Below are positions 1 through 8,908 of a stretch of DNA of 44,450 nucleotides, piece after piece (position 1 is the first letter of the stretch; every line of letters begins with the position of its first letter). The notes under the pieces were generated by a model. The model did no database searches and was not told the origin of the DNA. It saw only the letters and a list, made by a program, of their open reading frames with translations. The position numbers were made by a program, and so were the translations under genes. The DNA is from OLB7 sp966250335 (lineage in GTDB: Bacteria > Bacteroidota > Ignavibacteria > OLB7), in assembly GCA_966250335.1 (NCBI GenBank), contig CBINGZ010000045.1, positions 1 through 44,450 of the forward strand, in the 5' to 3' direction.

Positions 1-230
1 GCGCGCCCGGCTGGAGCACGACCGCTCCGGGATGACCGGCCGCCGGCGGGCGGCGACTGGGGACGTTGCTCGTCGCCTCCCAGCAGCCCGAGTTCTTCAC
101 CGAGGAGGACGTGCGCTTCTCGGAAACCTTCGCGCGCTGGATCGGGGTCAAGCAAAACATTCGGCCTGAGTTACCGCCAGACTTGCTGGGCATCTATGTC
201 TACCTTCCTGCACAGGGAGGTTCGAAATGA
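1..230 (+). pseudogene. Broken gene end: GAF-like fragment joined to an unknown tail
   Basis: The open frame ending at 228-230 has an in-frame stop at 33-35. From about position 60 it reads GTLLVASQQPEFFTEEDVRF, which resembles the last strand and helix of a GAF domain. The matching upstream part (PLRDDRPPAGGDWG) lies in a different frame at about 22-63, so a frameshift near 58-66 is likely. After about 150 the sequence reads PELPPDLLGIYVYLP, which no longer looks like GAF and may be the C-terminus of another protein, possibly a helicase of a defence system. The stop overlaps the next start as ATGA. A decayed fusion and an assembly chimera are both possible. Confidence 0.35.
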
Positions 231-3200
231 GGCGCGGTGATGGATTTCAGACAGTCAGGACCGAGGGTGCCATCCTCCCACCCGATCTCCTACGCCGCCT
301 CGTAGACGGAGACCACGATATTCCAGGCCTGCGTGCGGATGATTATCACCTAGCGAAATTTGAACGGCTCAATGAGACTGCGACTCGCGCCTGGAATCGC
401 GTGCGGGGCGCGTGGAAAGGTTTTAGGGCTGCTATGGAATCCCTGTCGAAGTCCGACGCAGGGACCAGCCTCACTCGTGAGAAGTGGCTCTTGATCCTTT
501 TCCAGGAGCTCGGCTATGGCCGCCTGACGGCCCGCAGAGCCTATGAGGTCGAAGGCAAGACCTATCCCATCAGCCACACGTGGCAGAATACACCCATCCA
601 CCTGATAAGCTTTCGCCTGGAACTCGATAAGCGCGTCCCGGACACGCGTGGCGCATCCCGCGTCAGCCCGCATAGCATGGTCCAGGACCTGCTCAACCGC
701 TCTAACGAATTTCTCTGGGGCTTCGTATCGAATGGCCTCAACCTCCGTCTGCTCCGCGACAATGTAGCCCTGACCCGGCAAGCCTATGTGGAGTTCGACC
801 TGCAGGCCATGATGGACTCGGAGGCCTACAGCGACTTCTTCCTGCTCTATCTGCTTAGCCATCAATCACGCGTGGAGGTTCCCGAAGGCAAAGGACCAGA
901 ACATTGCTGGCTGGAGAAGTGGTATAAGACCGCCACCCAACAGGGCGTCCGCGCCCTCGACCAACTCCGCGACGGCGTACAGAAGGCTATCGAGGCTTTG
1001 GGTGGTGGTTTTCTCACCTATCCGGCGAACGGCACGCTACGGGACAAACTTCGTTCCGGCTCGCTTTCTACACAGGACTACTATAGACAAGTTCTCCGTC
1101 AAGTCTACCGTCTCCTCTTCGTATTCGTAGCAGAAGACCGGGAGCTGCTATTCGATCCGACAGTTCCGGCGGAAGCGAGAAAGCTCTACACAGACCACTA
1201 CTCCACCCAGCGCCTACGAACGCTCTCAGCAAAAGTCCGTGGCACGCGCCATCCGGACTTAGGGCGGGCTCTTCACCTGGTGCTAGGTAAACTTCACGAC
1301 GGTTCTCCACAGTTGGGTCTTCCTGCACTCGGTAGTTTTCTCTTCTCGGATCAGGCCACCATCGATCTAAACGGCGCGGACATTTTCAATGCTGACTTGC
1401 TCAAGGCGATCCGATCGCTTTCATTCACCATAAACCGTAATGTCCTGCGCCCGGTCAATTTCCGCAACCTTGGCCCCGAGGAACTCGGTAGCGTCTACGA
1501 GTCACTCCTTGAAATGCACCCCGAAATCCATATTCAGGCAACTAATTCCGAGGACCGTTTCCGGCTCACGGTTGCAGCTGGGTCTGAACGGAAAATCACC
1601 GGTTCCTACTATACTCCGGCGAGTCTCGTTAACTGCCTCCTCGACTCAGCTCTCGATCCAGTGCTGGACAAGGCCTGCGGGAAGCCAGACCCGGAGAAGG
1701 CACTTCTGGCTCTCAAGATCTGCGACCCAGCCTGTGGCTCCGGCCATTTTCTCATCGCTGCTGCTCATCGCATTGCCAAACGATTGTCCTCCATTCGCGC
1801 CGCAGAAGACGAGCCTGCGCCAGAGCACTATCAACACGCTCTGCGCGACGTAATCGGCCACTGTATCTATGGCGTAGACATCAATCCCATGTCCGTCGAA
1901 CTCTGCAAGGTCAGCTTATGGATGGAGGCGATGGAGCCAGGCAAGCCGCTCACCTTTCTCGAACACCACATCAAGTGTGGCAACAGCCTGTTGGGTACGA
2001 CACCTGCATTGCTCAATGACGGCATTCCTGACGACGCCTTCAAGCCCATTGAGGGCGACGACAAAGAGTACTGCAAGGAACTCAAAAAACAGAATAAGAG
2101 CGAGCGGAGAGATTTTGAGCAGGGGCAGGAAGCCCTTTTCCATCCCTGGGAGCGTCTAGGTGACCTAGCCACCGCTATGGTGAACCTCGACGACATGCCG
2201 GATGATACGCCGGAGGCAGTGCGGAAGAAGCAGGAGCATTACGATAAGCTGGTGAAATCAAGTGGCTACCTCTTCGGCCATCTCTGGGCCGATGCCTGGT
2301 GCGCCGCCTTTGTCTGGCGCAAGATACGTGAGCGCGACAGTGGGCCTCCCTATACCCTCACAGAGCGGGACTTCCGGGCCATGGAAAGAACACCGTACAG
2401 CATACCATTGTGGATGCGAGAAGAAATTCAACGTTTGACGGAGGAGTACCGCTTTTTCCACTGGCATCTAGAGTTCCCTGATGTCTTCCGCGTGCCCAAG
2501 TCGGGCGAGAAGCCGGAAAACGACCAAACCGGCTGGTCAGGCGGTTTTGACTGCGTTTTGGGCAACCCACCATGGGAGCGGATTAAGCTCCAGGAGAGAG
2601 AATTCTTTGCCGTACGAAACCCTGAAATCGCAAATGCCCCGAATGCAGCGACGCGACGGCGGATAATCGCACGGCTCTCGGAGTCTGATCCGGCTCTGCA
2701 CCAGGCATTTCAGGATGCGTTGCGCCGCGCTGACGGTGAGAGCCGCCTTGTCCGCGACACCAATCGGTATCCACTCTGCGGCCGAGGTGACGTAAATACC
2801 TATTCTATCTTCGCAGAACTCAAACGTAACCTATTGAATCTATCTGGGCATGTAGGTTGTATCGTACCTTCGGGCATCGCCACGGACGACACCACAAAGT
2901 TTTTCTTCCAGAGCTTGATGGATACGAATTCGCTCGTAAGCCTCTACAGTTTTGAGAATGAGGAATTCATTTTTCTAGCCATTCACCATGCAACCAAGTT
3001 CTGCCTGCTCACAATGGCCGCACCGGGGTTGGCAACCAAACGGGTCGTTGATTTTGTATTTTTTGCTCGACAGGTAGAGCACCTTGACGAAAAGGAACGC
3101 CACTTCTCACTGACGGCCGCCGACATCGCTCTTATTAATCCCAACACACGAACCTGTCCCATTTTCCGGTACAAGAAGGATGCCCAGCTAACCAAGCATA

Positions 3201-5260
3201 TCTACCGTCATGTCCCTGTATTGCTTAGAGAGGCTACGGAGAACCGCGCAGAGGAGAATCCTTGGGGAATCTCCTTCCTGCGTATGATAGATATGGCCAA
3301 CGACTCAGGGCTATTCCGCACCCAAGAGCAATTAGAGATGGAAGGCTTTGTGCTGAATGAGAACATCTTTACCCGAGACGACAAGAAATATCTACCACTC
3401 TACGAAGGCAAAATGTTCTGGCACTTCGATCATAGGTTCGGCACCTACAACGGCCAGACCGAAGCGCAGGCCAATCAGAGCAAGTTGCCGGAACTGACGC
3501 CGGAACAGCACGCTGACCCCAATTTTTTGTCCTTTCCACGTTACTGGGTGGAGGAAAAGGAAGTTGAAGCGCGAATACCCAAACGCCCCGAAATGCTAGT
3601 CTCAGCACTGGAACTCCGGGATCCTTGGCGCAACGAAGCGATCATCAAGACATTTTGCTACTGGTCCGCCGGTTATTGGCGGAAGGCAGGCGACGAGGAA
3701 CAGGCTAAGAAGTTACTCGCCGTCGCGCTAAAGCCTTCGACGACCGATACCCACACCTACGCCCTCAACAGATGGCTTCTCGACGCACAGTGTGAGAAGA
3801 TGCAGGAACGGTTTCCCCTTACCGCTACGGACGTGAGGCGCATGACCGCCTTTCCCGCCGACCCTATTACACTCGCGAAAGAACTCCTGGCACGCTTCTC
3901 ACCTCACTGGTTCTTAGCCTTCCGTGACGTGACAAGCGCGGTTGTCCTCCGAACAGCCGTATTCTCTGTTATCCCAAGAGTTGCCATAGGCCATAAAGCA
4001 CCATTGGCTTTCACCGGTGAAGGTCCCTTAGAAACGTGCTGTTTCTTGGCAGCAATGAATAGCCTGGCAGTTGACTATGTTGCTCGGCAGAGCATTGGCG
4101 GAAATTCAATGAGCTATTTTATCCTAAAACAGCTTCCGGTTGTGCTCCCGAGTTCTTGTTTATTGCCATGCCCATGGGACGTCGAGCACTCACTTGGCCT
4201 GTGGCTGGCGGGAAAGACCATCGAGCTTTCGTCCACGGCATGGGACTTGATAGCATTGGGAGCGGATTGTGGCTACGACGGGCCGCCCTTTCACTGGGAT
4301 GAGGAACGTCGCTTTCTGATTCGTGCCGAACTCGACGCGGCGTTTTTCCACCTGTACTTTGGCGGCGAACAGGAGTGGAAACAGAACGCCTCAAAGGACC
4401 TCCTGGCCTACTTTCCAACACCCCGTCATGCCGTCAACTATGTCGCTGACACGTTTCGCATCCTGCGCGAGCGCGACGAGGCTGCTCACGGTTCGTTCCG
4501 CACCAAAGATACGATCCTTGAGATTTACGACGAGATACAGCGTGTGATGGCCGAGAACGCCGCCGCTATCACTGCTGGCCGACAACCGACCGCCCATTAC
4601 CAGACGCGCCTCAATCCTCCAGCCGGCCCGCCCATTGATGCGCAAGGCAACTTTATCCCAATGTCTCAATGGGATTATACCAACTGGCCCTCGCATATCC
4701 ACCAGCCGAGAGAAGCAACGATTGACGCACGGCCCGAGGAAATTCCCTTGGCCGATTTCGCAACCATGGCATACCCCACGACTGACGCTGATAAGGCGAT
4801 TTGCGCGGCGGCATTGGCCGTGGTGGAGCAGTCAGGCAGACTCTCCAGCATCGAACACCTCGACGCACTCCTCCTTGCTACACATCCCGACTGGTGCAAA
4901 GTATTCCTGGACAAACAGAGGCAGGCCACGTTCGAATCGGCCTGTAAGTCTATTCCCGCCGCACTCTTCGTGGATCAAAGACAATCCATCCGATGGAAGG
5001 AATGCCGCGATTACCTGGAGCGACTTAGTGCCCTTACCGTAACTCACGATACCAAGGATCAGCCCATCAGTAAAGGAGTTGCGTTGGTTGCCACCAAATC
5101 CAGCCTGCCGACCGGTACAGAGGGAGTGGTAATGTATGCTCTCACGGCACTGGAACGCATCCGCGAACTCCGCGAGGACCTGTCCTCAGTGCCGCAGGCT
5201 CAACGTATCATCCTCCAGGCCTTTATGGAGCAGCATCGACAATATAAATTAGTCGCATAG
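227..5260 (+). CDS. Large Eco57I/PglX-type N6-adenine DNA methyltransferase, likely phage defence
   Basis: This 1677-residue protein probably transfers a methyl group from S-adenosylmethionine to adenine in DNA. Motif I is DPACGSG at residues 500-506, the acidic SAM-binding strand is YGVDINP near 548-554, and the catalytic motif IV is NPPW at 780-783. Residues 1 to about 480 are an alpha-rich region with no PD-(D/E)xK site I can recognise. The long C-terminal part, about 850-1677, would hold the target-recognition region. This architecture is shared by PglX of BREX, DISARM methylases and type IIG/IIL restriction enzymes, and I cannot decide among them. The start has GGGAGG just upstream and overlaps the preceding stop (ATGA). 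The DUF2326 gene starts 11 bases after its stop. Base composition is less GC-rich than the central genes, consistent with transfer. Confidence 0.85.
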   Translation: MRRGDGFQTVRTEGAILPPDLLRRLVDGDHDIPGLRADDYHLAKFERLNETATRAWNRVRGAWKGFRAAMESLSKSDAGTSLTREKWLLILFQELGYGRLTARRAYEVEGKTYPISHTWQNTPIHLISFRLELDKRVPDTRGASRVSPHSMVQDLLNRSNEFLWGFVSNGLNLRLLRDNVALTRQAYVEFDLQAMMDSEAYSDFFLLYLLSHQSRVEVPEGKGPEHCWLEKWYKTATQQGVRALDQLRDGVQKAIEALGGGFLTYPANGTLRDKLRSGSLSTQDYYRQVLRQVYRLLFVFVAEDRELLFDPTVPAEARKLYTDHYSTQRLRTLSAKVRGTRHPDLGRALHLVLGKLHDGSPQLGLPALGSFLFSDQATIDLNGADIFNADLLKAIRSLSFTINRNVLRPVNFRNLGPEELGSVYESLLEMHPEIHIQATNSEDRFRLTVAAGSERKITGSYYTPASLVNCLLDSALDPVLDKACGKPDPEKALLALKICDPACGSGHFLIAAAHRIAKRLSSIRAAEDEPAPEHYQHALRDVIGHCIYGVDINPMSVELCKVSLWMEAMEPGKPLTFLEHHIKCGNSLLGTTPALLNDGIPDDAFKPIEGDDKEYCKELKKQNKSERRDFEQGQEALFHPWERLGDLATAMVNLDDMPDDTPEAVRKKQEHYDKLVKSSGYLFGHLWADAWCAAFVWRKIRERDSGPPYTLTERDFRAMERTPYSIPLWMREEIQRLTEEYRFFHWHLEFPDVFRVPKSGEKPENDQTGWSGGFDCVLGNPPWERIKLQEREFFAVRNPEIANAPNAATRRRIIARLSESDPALHQAFQDALRRADGESRLVRDTNRYPLCGRGDVNTYSIFAELKRNLLNLSGHVGCIVPSGIATDDTTKFFFQSLMDTNSLVSLYSFENEEFIFLAIHHATKFCLLTMAAPGLATKRVVDFVFFARQVEHLDEKERHFSLTAADIALINPNTRTCPIFRYKKDAQLTKHIYRHVPVLLREATENRAEENPWGISFLRMIDMANDSGLFRTQEQLEMEGFVLNENIFTRDDKKYLPLYEGKMFWHFDHRFGTYNGQTEAQANQSKLPELTPEQHADPNFLSFPRYWVEEKEVEARIPKRPEMLVSALELRDPWRNEAIIKTFCYWSAGYWRKAGDEEQAKKLLAVALKPSTTDTHTYALNRWLLDAQCEKMQERFPLTATDVRRMTAFPADPITLAKELLARFSPHWFLAFRDVTSAVVLRTAVFSVIPRVAIGHKAPLAFTGEGPLETCCFLAAMNSLAVDYVARQSIGGNSMSYFILKQLPVVLPSSCLLPCPWDVEHSLGLWLAGKTIELSSTAWDLIALGADCGYDGPPFHWDEERRFLIRAELDAAFFHLYFGGEQEWKQNASKDLLAYFPTPRHAVNYVADTFRILRERDEAAHGSFRTKDTILEIYDEIQRVMAENAAAITAGRQPTAHYQTRLNPPAGPPIDAQGNFIPMSQWDYTNWPSHIHQPREATIDARPEEIPLADFATMAYPTTDADKAICAAALAVVEQSGRLSSIEHLDALLLATHPDWCKVFLDKQRQATFESACKSIPAALFVDQRQSIRWKECRDYLERLSALTVTHDTKDQPISKGVALVATKSSLPTGTEGVVMYALTALERIRELREDLSSVPQAQRIILQAFMEQHRQYKLVA

Positions 5261-5271
5261 AGGAGAGCCCC

Positions 5272-7347
5272 ATGGACTTGTACAAGGAACTCAGGCTTCA
5301 ACCCATACGGTCTGAGCCGAATGTCTGGATCAGCCGCATAGTTATCCTTGAGCGCCTTTTGCCTGAACCGGTTGTCATTCGCGATATCGTACTGACACGA
5401 GGTCTCAATATTGTATGGGCCGAGGAACCGGAAGGAGACAATTCTGCGGCCATGATTTGCGGTCATAGCGCCGGGAAAACGACGTTCTGCCGCTTGTTGC
5501 GTTATGTTCTCGGCGAACACACATTCGGCACGAAAAGGAACATGGGATTGATCCGGAAGGCGCTCCCGGAAGGATACGTCGCTGCTGAAATTCACGTCGC
5601 GGGCGAACGTTGGGCTGTTCGGCGGCCGCTCGGCAGCAACCGCATGTCATTCATCAAGGAGAACGCCGGCGTAGAAGAGCTTCTCAAGCAGTCTGGGGGA
5701 GCGGTTTCTCAGGAAGATTACCCAAAGAAACTCGGTCTGGAGAATCTCCTAGATGATATGGAAACCGGAGCGATTGTTCGCACTGGCAAGAACATCGAAT
5801 GGGGCCATATCCTTGCATGGTGTACGCGCGATCAGGAGGCACGCTTCCAGAGCATCCATGACTGGCGATCGCCACGGAGTGAATCGGATGCGCCGACCTT
5901 TCGCTTTTCCAAGGGAGGTCCTCTTTTCGTTATGCGAGCGGCACTTGGACTTTTCCTGCCAGATGAACTAAAGGGAGAAGAGAAATTCGCAGAATTACGA
6001 CGGGAGGGTGACCGGCTCGAAAAAGAGATGGAGGAAAAGGGTCGCGAGCCACAGTTCAGGGTGAATCTATACAATCTTGATCTCCGCAACCGTTTGAGCA
6101 AATTTCTGCCTAATGAGAAAAACCTTGAAACAGTATCGCTTCATTCTGAAGACTTATTCCCAGATCTTCATCGCCTGACGGACCTGGTAATCTCCAACCT
6201 TGGGCAGATGGTTCAGGAGGGCCGAATCGAAATTGCTGATCTCCAGAATCATATTGATAAGGTGGGTGCACAAATATTGAAGAAAGAGAGCGAGATACAA
6301 CAACTCGATGCTTTGTTCGAACTAAATTCTGCAGCAGGCAAAGAATTAGGCGATGAATCTTCTGGTCGTCAAAAACAGCGAGATCAGCTCAAAGAGTATC
6401 AAGATAAAATGTGTCCCTTCGGTAATGTTCTCATTCGAGAATGTAGTTATGTCGTAAATCGGCAGAAGGTATTTCACATTACCGAGGTTCAGGACACACA
6501 TGCGATGGAACAAGCAAGGGACCGTCACATGGAAGAAAAGCAGAAGCTTGAGAAGGATAAGACTAATTTACATAGTTCCATTAGAAGACTTCAACAGGAA
6601 CGAAGCAGTTTACGATCGAAGCGTGACGCGATTGAGTCTCAACTCCGTGAGAAGCAACAGGAGATTCTTGCGTTGCTCCAATCTCGAACTGCCCTTGAAA
6701 TATGGACCCAATGGCGTGATCAAGGAACAAGATATGAAGAGTTGACCTTACTCCGCCAGAAACTCGATAGTACGAATCACCACATTGAAGAGCTTCAACA
6801 GGAATTGACTCGTCTTCTGAGTCAGCACAACGAACACCTCAAACGATTGACAGCTATTTTTTCGGGAGCTGTACGATCAGTGTTGTTGTCTGATGCTTAC
6901 GATGGTGTGGTAAGCTTGGATAACCGGGAACTGGCCTTCCGCATTACGCACGGTCCAGCCATGAGTGGTGAAGCAGTCGAAACGCTTTCTGTGTTGCTCG
7001 TAGACATTGCTTCTCTCATATACTACACTGTGTCGAACAAAGCACATCTGCCAGGCTTTCTCATACACGACAGCCCACGTGAAGCGGACCTTGGCATACG
7101 AATCTACTCGGCCTTCATCCGCTTCGTAGCCTCTCTTCAGACCCATTTCAACAGGGTGGAGGAATGCCCCTTCCAGTACATTCTGACGACTACTACTCCA
7201 CCACCGCCGGAGCAACGTACGTCCGAGTTTCTGAAACTCTCCTTGAACGCAGGGGAAGTCGACGGACTGCTTCTCAAGCGGAACGTGGCCGCCACGACTA
7301 AACCGAATGAGTTGGATCTTTTTCAAGATGGTGAAAGCGAATCGTAG
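5272..7347 (+). CDS. DUF2326-type SMC/RecN-like coiled-coil ATPase
   Basis: This 691-residue protein has an ABC-type ATPase head split by a coiled coil. The P-loop is GHSAGKTT at residues 64-71; Cys63 sits one residue before it. A long Q/E/K/L-rich coil occupies roughly 310-520. The Walker B-like LIHDSPREAD has its key Asp at 600, in the region matching DUF2326. At the tip of the coil are Cys381 and Cys391 in a CPFGNVLIREC segment, which could form a metal- or partner-binding hook, though the spacing differs from the Rad50 CxxC hook. GAGGAG five bases before the ATG is a good ribosome site. DUF2326 proteins are known from ABC-3C and other defence modules; here the protein sits next to an adenine methyltransferase. 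Its role is probably DNA sensing or loading (inference). Confidence 0.8.
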   Translation: MDLYKELRLQPIRSEPNVWISRIVILERLLPEPVVIRDIVLTRGLNIVWAEEPEGDNSAAMICGHSAGKTTFCRLLRYVLGEHTFGTKRNMGLIRKALPEGYVAAEIHVAGERWAVRRPLGSNRMSFIKENAGVEELLKQSGGAVSQEDYPKKLGLENLLDDMETGAIVRTGKNIEWGHILAWCTRDQEARFQSIHDWRSPRSESDAPTFRFSKGGPLFVMRAALGLFLPDELKGEEKFAELRREGDRLEKEMEEKGREPQFRVNLYNLDLRNRLSKFLPNEKNLETVSLHSEDLFPDLHRLTDLVISNLGQMVQEGRIEIADLQNHIDKVGAQILKKESEIQQLDALFELNSAAGKELGDESSGRQKQRDQLKEYQDKMCPFGNVLIRECSYVVNRQKVFHITEVQDTHAMEQARDRHMEEKQKLEKDKTNLHSSIRRLQQERSSLRSKRDAIESQLREKQQEILALLQSRTALEIWTQWRDQGTRYEELTLLRQKLDSTNHHIEELQQELTRLLSQHNEHLKRLTAIFSGAVRSVLLSDAYDGVVSLDNRELAFRITHGPAMSGEAVETLSVLLVDIASLIYYTVSNKAHLPGFLIHDSPREADLGIRIYSAFIRFVASLQTHFNRVEECPFQYILTTTTPPPPEQRTSEFLKLSLNAGEVDGLLLKRNVAATTKPNELDLFQDGESES

Positions 7348-7351
7348 CAAC

Positions 7352-7380
7352 CCGGACAAAGGCTTCACTTGTCTCGGGAT
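7352..7380. terminator. Weak hairpin between convergent genes
   Basis: CCCG-GACAA and TTGTC-T-CGGG can pair with one bulged base, in the 49-base gap between the DUF2326 gene and the convergent DUF1573 gene. There is no adjoining run of T, so a role as a shared terminator is only a guess. Confidence 0.3.
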
Positions 7381-7396
7381 GTGCCTCGAGTCTTTT

Positions 7397-8128
7397 CTAC
7401 CTCTTCTTCCTGCTGAAGAACGGAATCGGCACCACCGGCATGGCGGCGCTCGATGTGCGGATATGGGTTTCGGCGTAGGCGTTGTCGTCGTGGAGCTTCA
7501 CCAGCGCCTCTATCAGCACGCTCTTTCCGGGCCTGAGCCAGACGGCGGAGTCGAGCGAGAAGTCGAGGTTCATTCCATGGACCGATGTGACGGCGGGGGG
7601 AAGAAGACGCACCTTCTCCCTGCCGGTGTTTCTGATCTCGAAGGTCACCTTCCGGACGCTGTCGCGCCCCCCTTCATCGTACACGATTCCGCTCTGCGGC
7701 GTGACGGTCACCGGCCTGAAGACGACGGCGGTGATCGGCAGGACGAGACGCGGAGAACGACGGTCGGTGGAGCTGACGATGATGCTGTCGGAGAACTTCC
7801 CCACCCTGTTCTGCATCGGCAGGGTCACCTCGAACCGGAGAGTGTCGCCGGGGAGCATGACCGTCCGTTCAGGTCGGCTCGTGATACAGTTGCAGCTATC
7901 CTCGATCGCGTGCAGCGTCACCGTGTCAGCGCCTCGATTGACGAGGGTGAAGGTCCGCCGCTGGGTCGTCGGCTTGACGGTGCCGAGCCGTCCCCCCTTC
8001 TCACCCCCGACGAACGCAAGCCCGACGGGGTTCTTCGCCGGTTTCCCGCGCCGCTGGGCAAGGGCGTCGGGAGCGGAGAGAACGACGAGCATTAGAATAA
8101 TCGTACCGAGAGAAAGAGGCCGGTTCAT
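7397..8128 (-). CDS. Exported DUF1573-type protein with ASH/Ig-like domains
   Basis: I place the start at 8128 because the protein then begins MNRPLSLGTIILMLVVLSAP...ALAQ, a clear signal peptide; a longer in-frame reading up to 8212 adds only low-quality sequence. The mature part of about 220 residues has two Ig-like segments. The first holds the DUF1573 hallmark ('FTLVNRGADTVTLHAIEDSCNC', with the SCNC cysteines) and the second repeats the pattern ('FEIRNTGREKVRL'). Such proteins are common in the periplasm or on the surface of Bacteroidota and relatives, and their function is unknown. It is convergent with the DUF2326 gene and divergent from the DUF3574 lipoprotein gene. No Shine-Dalgarno is visible. 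Confidence 0.75.
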   Translation of the reverse strand: MNRPLSLGTIILMLVVLSAPDALAQRRGKPAKNPVGLAFVGGEKGGRLGTVKPTTQRRTFTLVNRGADTVTLHAIEDSCNCITSRPERTVMLPGDTLRFEVTLPMQNRVGKFSDSIIVSSTDRRSPRLVLPITAVVFRPVTVTPQSGIVYDEGGRDSVRKVTFEIRNTGREKVRLLPPAVTSVHGMNLDFSLDSAVWLRPGKSVLIEALVKLHDDNAYAETHIRTSSAAMPVVPIPFFSRKKR

Positions 8129-8431
8129 ATCGCACGAGGAGAGATATCGGGAACATGGACAAACGGATGAAAAGCGTTCTCCCGAAGGATACGCCGCTCG
8201 ATGTCGAAACATCGCTCCGGCTGCCGATGTTCCCGGTCCGGGGACCAGGTGATTCCTCCGGGAGTCGGCAATATATCGATGAACGGCTCTTACACGAGGT
8301 TGCCGTGCAGCACGCTTGCTACAAATCGGTGCTCCCTTCGGGAGCCGGAAAACGGCACGGAGCTATGAAACGGCGTATTTTTTAGGGATTGATGATGTGA
8401 ATCTACGGCTTCCGCATTCTTATTTTTTCAC
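8129..8431. other. Divergent intergenic region between DUF1573 and DUF3574 genes
   Basis: This 303-base gap must hold the promoters of two divergent exported-protein genes. I see no convincing -35/-10 pair. A short + strand open frame here (8155-8385) has no recognisable protein features. The gap also holds one copy of a dispersed palindromic repeat, listed separately. Confidence 0.5.
8318..8348. repeat. Dispersed palindromic repeat, copy 1
   Basis: GCTACAAAT, three bases, then TGCTCCC-TTC-GGGAGC-CG. A second copy at 41765-41795 matches over about 30 bases with two mismatches. The core GCTCCC/GGGAGC forms a 6-bp stem with a 3-base loop. Repeats of this kind are frequent between genes in Bacteroidota-type genomes. 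Confidence 0.65.
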
Positions 8432-8875
8432 ATGAACCAACTACATCGCAACAGGCGCGCGGTCGGCGGGGCGGCGCTCCTTCTGCTGCTTCTGCTTCCC
8501 GCCTGCGGCTCCGTTCAGAACACGACCGGTCCGGAGTCTTCGCAGGTCATCGTCGGAGAATCGGCGATCCGCACGGAGCTCTATTTCGGGCTCACCCGCA
8601 GAAGCGGGACGACGATCTCCGAAACCGAATGGAAGGGATTTCTCGACACGGTCATCACCCCCCGCTTCCGGGACGGGCTCACGGTGATCGACGCGAAGGG
8701 ACAGTGGGAGGAAGGAAGCGTCATCGTGCAGGAGGCGACGAAGGTCCTGATTCTCATCCATGAGGGGACGGCGGCGACGAGCGCCGCCATCGAGGAGATC
8801 CGCGATATCTACACAAGGGATTTCGACCAGACCTCGGTGATGCGGGTCGACGAAGCCGTGAACGTCTCGTTCTGA
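8432..8875 (+). CDS. DUF3574 lipoprotein
   Basis: This 147-residue protein starts with a positively charged stretch, a leucine-rich core and the lipobox LPAC, with the lipidated Cys near residue 26. It therefore should be an exported lipoprotein. The rest matches the DUF3574 pattern closely: 'TELYFGLTRRSGTTISETEW', then 'FLDTVITPRFRDGLTV', 'GQWEEGS' and a C-terminal 'VLILIHEG' strand. The function of the family is unknown. The gene stands alone on the + strand, divergent from DUF1573 and convergent with the PQQ/ankyrin gene, whose stop lies 33 bases away. Confidence 0.85.
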   Translation: MNQLHRNRRAVGGAALLLLLLLPACGSVQNTTGPESSQVIVGESAIRTELYFGLTRRSGTTISETEWKGFLDTVITPRFRDGLTVIDAKGQWEEGSVIVQEATKVLILIHEGTAATSAAIEEIRDIYTRDFDQTSVMRVDEAVNVSF

Positions 8876-8908
8876 CGGCTTCGCCATCGCATCGTATTAT
8901 GATCCTTC

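Noticed and set aside
8155..8385. 76-residue + strand open frame
   Set aside because: No domain, membrane or signal features; it overlaps a dispersed intergenic repeat and begins inside a divergent promoter region.
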